A DNA stretch of 10,000 nt from Asticcacaulis sp. (lineage in GTDB: Bacteria > Pseudomonadota > Alphaproteobacteria > Caulobacterales > Caulobacteraceae): assembly GCF_020217185.1 (NCBI RefSeq), contig NZ_JAIWNX010000102.1, forward strand, positions 1-10,000, in the 5' to 3' direction. The translations under genes were made by a program, and so were the position numbers. Within the stretch, counting starts at the first letter, position 1. Each line of letters begins with the position of its first letter. Below are positions 1 to 4,398 of the stretch, piece by piece. The notes beneath the pieces were generated by a model. It ran no database searches, was not told the DNA's origin, and saw only the letters and a program-made list of their open reading frames with translations.

Positions 1-96
1 ACAAAATCCGAAGCCCTGGGCCATCAGGAGTTCATCCTGACCTATAAGGCCTTCGACCCGCTGGGCCCGGCCTGCCTGCCGCTGCGCCGGGCGTAA
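1..96 (+). CDS. C-terminus of a probable UxaA/GarD-type sugar-acid dehydratase (partial)
   Basis: An open frame enters from the left edge and stops at TAA 94-96, giving 31 residues that begin TKSEALGHQEF and end GPACLPLRRA. The T-K-S-E-x-L-G-x-x-EF pattern resembles the C-terminal end of altronate/galactarate dehydratases (UxaA family), which remove water from sugar acids to make 2-keto-3-deoxy acids. This is recognition from memory on a very short fragment. The gene downstream, 57 bp away on the same strand, is a 2-keto-3-deoxy-L-fuconate dehydrogenase-like SDR. A dehydratase making its substrate would fit there: Campylobacter jejuni has UxaA-like genes next to its fucose SDR. The frame is clearly coding; the family assignment is tentative. 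Confidence 0.45.
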   Translation, partial: TKSEALGHQEFILTYKAFDPLGPACLPLRRA

Positions 97-106
97 CCTA
101 ATTATA

Positions 107-129
107 CCTCCCCACCTGTGGTGGGGAGG
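107..129. repeat. Perfect palindrome, CCTCCCC family
   Basis: This is a perfect 10-bp inverted repeat with arms CCTCCCCACC (107-116) and GGTGGGGAGG (120-129) and a 3-nt loop TGT. It lies between the stop of the upstream dehydratase fragment and the SDR start. The G-rich right arm could be mistaken for a Shine-Dalgarno sequence, but it sits too close to the ATG at 133. A looser relative with the same CCTCCC/GGGAGG outer arms is at 7259-7284. Such short GC-rich palindromes are commonly dispersed in alphaproteobacterial intergenic DNA. Confidence 0.75.
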
Positions 130-153
130 GGAATGATTTCAAGAGACCGCACC

Positions 154-891
154 ATGTCACGACTTTCCGGAAAAACCGCCCTGATCACCGCTGCCGGGCA
201 AGGCATTGGCCGCGCCACCGTCGAAGCCTATGTGCGCGAAGGGGCCACCGTCATCGCCGCCGACATCAACGAGGCCAGCCTCAGCGAACTGGCGGCGCTG
301 GAGAATGTCATCGCGCGCAAGCTCGACGTCACCGACGCCGAAGCCGTCAAGGCCATCGCCACTGAGTTCCCGAATATCGACATCCTCTATAACTGCGCCG
401 GCTTCGTGCACGCCGGGACTATTCTCGATTGCGACGAACAGGACTGGGCCTTTTCCAACAGCCTGAACGTCACGGCGCAGTACCGCCTGATCCGCGCCGT
501 CCTGCCCAACATGATCGCACGCGGCGGTGGCTCGATCATCAACATGTCGTCGATCGCCTCGTCGGTCAAAGGCATCCCCAACCGCTTCGCCTACTGCGCC
601 ACCAAGGCGGCGGTGATCGGCCTGACCAAGTCGGTGGCGGCGGATTTCGTGGCGCAGGGCATCCGCTGCAACGCCATATGTCCCGGCACGGTGGAGACGC
701 CGTCTCTGCTGCAACGCCTGCACGACACGGGTGATTTTGAGCAGGCCTATAAGGACTTCACCGCGCGTCAGGCCATGGGTCGCTTCGGCAAGCCGGAGGA
801 ACTGGCGGCACTGGCCGTCTATCTGGGCTCGGATGAGTCCAAATTCACCACCGGCCGCGCCCACATCATCGACGGCGGCTGGGTGATGTAA
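154..891 (+). CDS. SDR dehydrogenase, 2-keto-3-deoxy-L-fuconate dehydrogenase / DHRS6-like
   Basis: This 245-residue classical short-chain dehydrogenase should oxidise a hydroxyl on a sugar-acid intermediate with NAD+, in the cytoplasm. Visible motifs are the nucleotide-binding TAAGQGIG (12-19), an acidic residue at D37 that favours NAD over NADP, NCAG (80-83), MSS (131-133) and the catalytic Y147-x3-K151. Its length and sequence closely follow human DHRS6/BDH2 and bacterial 2-keto-3-deoxy-L-fuconate dehydrogenase. R144, R188 and R205, which I recall as substrate-carboxylate residues in DHRS6, fall at the same numbers here. Start 154 is chosen because MSRLSGK aligns with the family N-terminus and AAGAGA lies 7 bp upstream (141-146); a GTG at 118 and an ATG at 133 give unconserved extensions. 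It probably shares an operon with the upstream dehydratase fragment. The exact substrate (deoxyfuconate, deoxyrhamnonate or another deoxy-keto acid) is inferred. Confidence 0.9.
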   Translation: MSRLSGKTALITAAGQGIGRATVEAYVREGATVIAADINEASLSELAALENVIARKLDVTDAEAVKAIATEFPNIDILYNCAGFVHAGTILDCDEQDWAFSNSLNVTAQYRLIRAVLPNMIARGGGSIINMSSIASSVKGIPNRFAYCATKAAVIGLTKSVAADFVAQGIRCNAICPGTVETPSLLQRLHDTGDFEQAYKDFTARQAMGRFGKPEELAALAVYLGSDESKFTTGRAHIIDGGWVM

Positions 892-898
892 TCCCCCT

Positions 899-928
899 CA
901 CACGTCTATGGCTTGCCATAGACGTGTG
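899..928 (+). terminator. Strong hairpin just after the SDR stop, possible terminator
   Basis: A perfect inverted repeat has 14-bp arms (899-912 and 915-928, CACACGTCTATGGC and its complement) separated by TT, and starts 8 bp after the stop codon. Its position suggests a transcript 3' end or stabiliser for the sugar-acid operon. No T-tract follows on the plus strand (GATTGCATGG), so intrinsic termination is uncertain. Confidence 0.5.
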
Positions 929-1008
929 GATTGCATGGACGGACAAATGCGGGCGCTAGCATTCGTTGGCTCACTTGAGCCGCCGTATGGCTCTAAATTT
1001 TAGTGGTC

Positions 1009-1052
1009 GCGCAATTTTTCCGAAAAGTGGTGTCCACTTTGTCGGATTGCGC
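1009..1052. repeat. Alphaproteobacterial-type intergenic palindrome with TTTT bulge
   Basis: Outer arms GCGCAAT (1009-1015) and ATTGCGC (1046-1052) enclose an unpaired TTTT (1016-1019). The inner stem is CCGAAAAGTGG (1020-1030) paired with CCACTTTGTCGG (1034-1045), with one bulged G and a TGT loop. The same architecture with different stem bases occurs on the opposite strand at 7146-7189, so the two appear to belong to one repeat family. Confidence 0.7.
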
Positions 1053-1097
1053 TCCGGACGCGGTTCTTAGCCCTCATTTGACATTTTGGGGCGATGC

Positions 1098-1120
1098 GTT
1101 TCTCTTCTCCGAAGAGAAAC
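1098..1120 (+). promoter_or_regulatory. Leader hairpin abutting the cupin ribosome-binding site
   Basis: Arms GTTTCTCTTC (1098-1107) and GAAGAGAAAC (1111-1120) form a perfect 10-bp stem with a 3-nt loop. The stem ends 2 bp before the strong AAAGGAGG Shine-Dalgarno (1123-1130) of the cupin gene. In mRNA this would sit at the edge of the ribosome footprint without covering the SD itself, so it may stabilise the 5' end or modulate initiation. A TTGACA hexamer at 1078-1083 could be a -35 element, but no convincing -10 lies 17 bp downstream. Confidence 0.45.
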
Positions 1121-1136
1121 GTAAAGGAGGAACCCC

Positions 1137-1550
1137 ATGCGCCTTATCTTAGCGACTGCGCTGATCGCCCTGCCCTCGTTCGCCCTCGGAGCCCCGCCCA
1201 TGGTCATTATCGACGAAAAGGATACGGTGGTCGAAGAGGCCCCACCGCACGGCCGGATCGGCATGTCAACCGCCTGGCGCATCAGCGACAAGGCCCCGCA
1301 ACGCAGTATGGAGTTCCGCAAGCGCAGCCTGCACAAGGGCGCGGCCATCGGTATCCATCCCATCGACCACGACGAAGTCTATTACGTCGTTTCCGGGACC
1401 GGAATTGTGGAATCGGACGGCGTGACCCGCACCCTCACCGAGGGCATGACCGCCTACCTCTATGAAGGGGCGCAGGTCGGCATCAAACAGGTGGGCGATG
1501 AGCCGCTGACCCTGATCATTTCGTATCCGTTGAAAGCCCGCACGAAATAG
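1137..1550 (+). CDS. Small secreted cupin-domain protein
   Basis: This 137-residue protein has a likely Sec signal peptide: R2, a hydrophobic run over about residues 3-17, and an A-L-G cleavage motif before A19. The mature protein would be periplasmic. Residues about 65-131 form a cupin_2 beta-barrel, with motif 1 visible as H74-x3-H78-x-E80 and G87. Motif 2 (about 103-118) lacks the usual metal-ligand histidine, the segment reading EGAQVGIKQ, so metal binding may be altered or lost. Start 1137 is well supported by AAAGGAGG 6 bp upstream. The gene converges on the epimerase gene, leaving 2 bp between stop codons and no room for a terminator. Its substrate is unknown. A role as a periplasmic sugar or small-molecule binding protein is only a guess from location. 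Confidence 0.85.
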   Translation: MRLILATALIALPSFALGAPPMVIIDEKDTVVEEAPPHGRIGMSTAWRISDKAPQRSMEFRKRSLHKGAAIGIHPIDHDEVYYVVSGTGIVESDGVTRTLTEGMTAYLYEGAQVGIKQVGDEPLTLIISYPLKARTK

Positions 1551-1552
1551 GT

Positions 1553-2416
1553 CTACCCGTGCAGGCTTATATCCATCCAGATTAGCGCCACTTCGCCGGG
1601 CTTGAGGCAGCGCAGGCCGGAATTGGCGTGGTGGAAGGGGTCCGGCATATGGTTGACCGGCTCGGCGCAGAAAAAGTCCTGCCCCGGCGGCACATAGACG
1701 TGCAGCCAGTGACAATCCGGTGAGGCGCGCAAGGTCAGGACCGGTGTCGCGTCCTCATAGATGTCGGCGCGCCCGGCAAAGCCCGTATGGCAATGGTCGA
1801 TCAGGCCCGTGTCGCTGACGAAATCCCCCTTCGTCCAGTCCTTGCGCCACACGCCCGCGTACCATTCGGTCGGCAGGCAGTCCATATCGGCGATCCACAC
1901 CCCATCGACGGGCGCCTTGAGCCGCGTCTGAGAGGTGCGGTTGAAATAGGGGTGAAAGCCCAGTCCCGCCGGCATGGCGGTTGAGCTGAGGTTCTTGACG
2001 CTCAGCCAGACGCGCAACCCCGCCGGACGCAGTTCGAACACCTGCCGCGCCTCATAGGCCCACGGCCACTCATCCGGCTGATGACGATAGGTCAGAACGG
2101 CCCGCGACGGCGATTGCTCCGTCACGCTCCAGCGCGCGCGCCAGCCCTGACCGTGCAGGGTATGCGGATGGTCACCCAGATTGGGGGCCATCTTCACCTT
2201 TTGCGTACCGATGGAGAAGCTGCCGTTACGGATGCGGTTACAGAAGGGCACCAGCGGAAACGACGCCGTCTCCAGCACATCGCGCGGGTCTTCGGGTGTC
2301 GGGCGCATATAGTCGCGGCCCTTGTGGCTCAAAGCGCCGATGGAGCCGCCCAGGTCCGGATGCAGGGCCAGCGTGGTGTCACGTGCCGTCAGGGTCAGCG
2401 TCGAAAGAGCGATCAT
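1553..2416 (-). CDS. Aldose 1-epimerase (mutarotase) family protein
   Basis: This 287-residue protein belongs to the aldose 1-epimerase family (PF01263), which interconverts alpha and beta anomers of free sugars. Visible family features are NRIRNG (60-65), HGQGWR (88-93), GFHPYF (153-158), with H88 and H155 as likely catalytic histidines, and E252 in CAEPVNHMPDPFH as the likely catalytic acid. There is no signal peptide, so it acts in the cytoplasm. It lies 86 bp downstream of the XylE-like transporter gene on the same strand, and presumably supplies the pyranose anomer used by xylose dehydrogenase. Start 2416 matches the family N-terminus; GGAA about 7 bp upstream is a weak ribosome-binding site. 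A different aldose as main substrate is possible. Confidence 0.88.
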   Translation of the reverse strand: MIALSTLTLTARDTTLALHPDLGGSIGALSHKGRDYMRPTPEDPRDVLETASFPLVPFCNRIRNGSFSIGTQKVKMAPNLGDHPHTLHGQGWRARWSVTEQSPSRAVLTYRHQPDEWPWAYEARQVFELRPAGLRVWLSVKNLSSTAMPAGLGFHPYFNRTSQTRLKAPVDGVWIADMDCLPTEWYAGVWRKDWTKGDFVSDTGLIDHCHTGFAGRADIYEDATPVLTLRASPDCHWLHVYVPPGQDFFCAEPVNHMPDPFHHANSGLRCLKPGEVALIWMDISLHG

Positions 2417-2450
2417 GTGGCATTTCCATATTTTTGTTTTTGAGACGCAA

Positions 2451-2479
2451 ACGGCGGAGCCTGATCGCAGCTCCGCCGT
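2451..2479 (-). terminator. Hairpin between transporter and epimerase genes
   Basis: Arms ACGGCGGAGC (2451-2460) and GCTCCGCCGT (2470-2479) form a perfect 10-bp GC-rich stem with a 9-nt loop, 23 bp after the xylE stop. On the minus strand it is followed only by TTGCGTCTC, not a real U-tract. It may be a weak terminator or attenuator lowering epimerase expression relative to the transporter, or an mRNA 3'-end stabiliser. Confidence 0.45.
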
Positions 2480-2502
2480 CCTTTACTGTGTCGCTTGAGA
2501 GT

Positions 2503-3933
2503 TTACGACTTCTTCCACAGGCTTTCAATCGCCTCAAGGGTCCGGCCCTTGGTTTCCGGCACGAACTTCCACACGAAGACCGCCGCCAGCACCGAAAAGG
2601 CCGCATAGATGTAGTAGTTGAGGCCGTGGTTGAAGGTGGCGTTCAGCGCGCTGTCGCCATCAATAACCTTGAATGACCAGGTGACGATGTAGTTTGAAAT
2701 CCATTGGGCGGCGACGGCGATGGCCATGGCCTTGCCCTTGATGGAGTTGGGGAACATTTCGGCCAGCAGCACCCACACGACCGGGCCCCACGACAGGGCG
2801 AAACCGGCGATGTACAGCATGGCCGCGTACAGCAGCAGCGTACCTTCCTGCTTTTGCTGGAACAGGATGCCGAGCGCGGCCATCGACACGGCCATGACCA
2901 GAGCGCCGAGGATCAGCAGCGGCTTGCGGCCCCAGTGATCGACGGTGAAGGTCGCCACCAGCGTGAACACCACATTGGCCGCACCGACCAGCACGGTCTG
3001 GAACAGGGCCTGATCGGTTCCCGACCCGATATTCTTGAACATCAACGGCGCGTAATAGAGCACGGCGTTGATCCCGACGAACTGCTGAAAAACCGACAGC
3101 AGTACACCCACCACGACAACACCGACGCCGAACGAGAACAGCTTGCCCGAATGTTCGCTGAGCGAGCCGCGGATTTCGTCCATGGTCGCCTGCGCTTCCT
3201 GCGGGTCGTTCAACTCGCTGAGCAGCTTGCGCGCCTTGTCTTCCTTCTGCTTCATCACGTACCAGCGCGGCGTGTCGGGCATCAGGAAGGCCGCCAGGAA
3301 GAACAGGGCCGCCGGGATACCAGCCGAGGCCAGCATGTAGCGCCAGCCGGTCGAAAGCACCCACTCGTCCGTGCCGGATTCGGCGATCTTCAGATTGACG
3401 AAATAGACCAGCAGCATACCGCCGACGATGGCGATTTGCTGAAAGGTGATCAGCAGGCCACGCTGCTTCGCCGGGGCGATTTCCGCGATGTACAGCGGCG
3501 AAATCAACGACGCCATGCCGATGGCGACCCCACCGATAAAGCGGTAGATCATGAACGGCGTCAGGCCCTCAACGCCTAGACCCCCGATCGGAGCCAGACC
3601 CAGTTCCGGATAGCCCGACAGGATCGACGAGGCGAAGAACAGAAACGCGGCAATCAGCATACCGGCGCGACGGCCAAGCGAGGTGGACAGCGGCCCGGCG
3701 ATCAGCGAGCCCAGCACGCAGCCCAGAAGCGCGATGCCGATGGCCGTACCGGCCAGAGAGTTGCGCGCCACCTCGGTGAGGTCGGTGCGCGGCGTGACGA
3801 AGTTATGGACGATGGCTTCTTCCGCGCCGGAAATCACGGCGGTGTCGTAGCCGAACAGGAGCCCGCCCAGAGCCGCGCCGATGGCGAGCCCCATGACCAG
3901 CCCCATATTCACTTTTCCAAGTGATGAGGACAT
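2503..3933 (-). CDS. xylE: XylE-like D-xylose/proton symporter, MFS sugar porter
   Basis: This 476-residue, 12-helix inner-membrane protein of the sugar porter family imports xylose with protons. Visible hallmarks are GYDTAVISG (28-36), GRR (87-89), the R131-FIGG helix-4 signature, PDTPRW (219-224), QQFVGIN (283-289), the second GRK (335-337), WGPVVW (382-387), QW (410-411) and the terminal PETKGRTLE (459-467). By remembered alignment to E. coli XylE, the sugar-contact residues Q168, Q288, Q289, N294, Y298, W392, Q415 and W416 are kept as Q166, Q283, Q284, N289, Y293, W387, Q410 and W411. Coupling residues D27 and R133 are kept as D30 and R131. Two positions differ: Q175 is M173 and E206 is A204. 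GGGAAGGG lies about 8 bp upstream of the chosen ATG. The gene is preceded by its own xyl operator (4166-4179) and followed by the epimerase. A broader aldose range is possible. Confidence 0.92.
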   Translation of the reverse strand: MSSSLGKVNMGLVMGLAIGAALGGLLFGYDTAVISGAEEAIVHNFVTPRTDLTEVARNSLAGTAIGIALLGCVLGSLIAGPLSTSLGRRAGMLIAAFLFFASSILSGYPELGLAPIGGLGVEGLTPFMIYRFIGGVAIGMASLISPLYIAEIAPAKQRGLLITFQQIAIVGGMLLVYFVNLKIAESGTDEWVLSTGWRYMLASAGIPAALFFLAAFLMPDTPRWYVMKQKEDKARKLLSELNDPQEAQATMDEIRGSLSEHSGKLFSFGVGVVVVGVLLSVFQQFVGINAVLYYAPLMFKNIGSGTDQALFQTVLVGAANVVFTLVATFTVDHWGRKPLLILGALVMAVSMAALGILFQQKQEGTLLLYAAMLYIAGFALSWGPVVWVLLAEMFPNSIKGKAMAIAVAAQWISNYIVTWSFKVIDGDSALNATFNHGLNYYIYAAFSVLAAVFVWKFVPETKGRTLEAIESLWKKS

Positions 3934-3953
3934 TCAATTTTCCCTTCCCTGAG

Positions 3954-3971
3954 TGCAATCGAAGGATTGCA
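3954..3971 (-). promoter_or_regulatory. Leader hairpin upstream of the xylE ribosome-binding site
   Basis: TGCAATC (3954-3960) and GATTGCA (3965-3971) form a perfect 7-bp stem with a 4-nt loop (CTTC on the transcribed minus strand). It ends about 4 bp before the GGGAAGGG ribosome-binding region of xylE. It could protect the 5' leader or affect initiation; function is inferred from position only. Confidence 0.4.
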
Positions 3972-4165
3972 GACGTGTGACGCCTTCCGCTCTCTGGTCC
4001 CTGTGTATCGTTGGTGGTCGGGTGTGGCGGATAGGCGCAATGAAACTGAACCGCGCGCAGCGACTCGTAAAGGCCGCTCTCTCAAAAAGTGAGACACGGT
4101 CTTGGCGCACCGCGCCGCGGGCGTGGTTAATGTGCCTTAAATTTTCAGTCTGGCAAGCAAAAAGC

Positions 4166-4179
4166 TGATAGCGCTACCA
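4166..4179 (-). promoter_or_regulatory. XylR (LacI-family) operator upstream of xylE
   Basis: TGATAGCGCTACCA is a near-perfect palindrome with the central CG typical of LacI-family operators; six of seven half-site pairs match. It is identical at 13 of 14 positions to the site upstream of xylX (9487-9500). It also closely resembles the TGTTAGCGCTACCA site I recall from the C. crescentus xylX promoter. It lies just downstream of a -35-like hexamer, where a bound repressor would block RNA polymerase. Release by xylose is inferred from the C. crescentus system. Confidence 0.8.
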
Positions 4180-4203
4180 TCCGGGGGCTGGGTTTTACCG
4201 CAA
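4174..4203 (-). promoter_or_regulatory. Putative xylE promoter overlapped by the operator
   Basis: On the minus strand TTGCGG (4203-4198) is a plausible -35 element. A 17-bp spacer places the -10 at about 4180-4175, a poor hexamer that runs into the operator. The layout parallels the xylX promoter, where the operator also begins about 20 bp after the -35. The -10 match is weak, so the exact start is uncertain. Confidence 0.4.
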
Positions 4204-4241
4204 AAATGCTGCGCAATATCCCTCCTCCCTGTTGCGCAGCA
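4202..4241 (-). terminator. Rho-independent terminator ending the xylX-B-C-D transcript
   Basis: Arms TGCTGCGCAA (4207-4216) and TTGCGCAGCA (4232-4241) form a perfect 10-bp stem with a 15-nt purine-rich loop on the minus strand, followed directly by TTTTT (4206-4202). This is the only hairpin in the window with a proper U-tract. It lies about 150 bp after the xylD stop and just before the xylE promoter, so it should separate the catabolic operon from the transporter unit. Its T-tract overlaps the first bases of the putative -35 of xylE. Confidence 0.72.
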
Positions 4242-4263
4242 ACAGTGAGGAGGTTGCGGTTAT

Positions 4264-4295
4264 AGCGGAATGATTTCTCTTAGAATCATTCCGCT
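4264..4295. repeat. AGCGGAATGATT palindrome
   Basis: Arms AGCGGAATGATT (4264-4275) and AATCATTCCGCT (4284-4295) form a perfect 12-bp stem with an 8-nt loop. Palindromes with this AGCG(G/A)AATG core are frequent in alphaproteobacterial intergenic DNA as I recall. A relative with AGCGAAATG arms is at 7204-7244. In the xylD transcript it would lie in the 3' untranslated region upstream of the terminator. Confidence 0.7.
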
Positions 4296-4299
4296 CAAG

Positions 4300-4337
4300 C
4301 CGCCATTGAGGCGGCGGCCAAGGTGGCGCAAGCCACC
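4300..4337. repeat. Two small GC-rich hairpins inside a mosaic repeat block
   Basis: CCGCC (4300-4304) pairs with GGCGG (4310-4314). GGTGGC (4322-4327) pairs with GCCACC (4332-4337) across a GCAA loop, which is a GNRA-type tetraloop on the plus strand. They fill the space between the palindromes at 4264-4295 and 4363-4398, so the whole 4264-4398 stretch may be one composite repeat. Confidence 0.45.
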
Positions 4338-4362
4338 GCCCGGCGAGGGGCAAGCAGAAATC

Positions 4363-4398
4363 CTGATCATGATGTTTTTATCAAAACATCATGATCAG
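4363..4398. repeat. 16-bp perfect palindrome containing the xylD stop codon
   Basis: Arms 4363-4378 and 4383-4398 (CTGATCATGATGTTTT and its complement) are perfectly complementary over 16 bp with a 4-nt loop TATC. The arm at 4383-4398 contains the xylD stop codon (4395-4397), so ribosomes finishing xylD would have to open this stem. There is no U-tract after it. An mRNA 3'-end stabiliser or a dispersed repeat inserted right at the gene end are both plausible. Confidence 0.7.

Larger units (their letters stand above)
3934..4394. other. 461-bp intergenic control region between xylD and xylE
   Basis: No gene is supported here. From the xylD side it holds a palindrome overlapping the xylD stop, small hairpins, a 12-bp-arm palindrome, a rho-independent terminator, a promoter-like hexamer and a xyl operator. 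These are followed by about 230 bp of apparent xylE leader. The leader (3934-4165) contains a TGCAATC hairpin next to the xylE ribosome-binding site and no other structure I can assign. Short open frames on either strand in it lack ribosome-binding sites and recognisable sequence. Confidence 0.6.

Noticed and set aside
157..864. A 235-codon open frame on the minus strand opposite the SDR
   Set aside because: Antisense to a conserved SDR with all catalytic motifs; no independent coding evidence.
2704..3579. A 291-codon open frame on the plus strand opposite the transporter gene
   Set aside because: Very hydrophilic H/R/E/Q-rich translation with no motif, opposite an intact 12-helix transporter.
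3953..4168. A 71-codon open frame on the plus strand in the xylE leader
   Set aside because: No ribosome-binding site or recognisable sequence, and it runs antisense to the presumed leader and into the operator.
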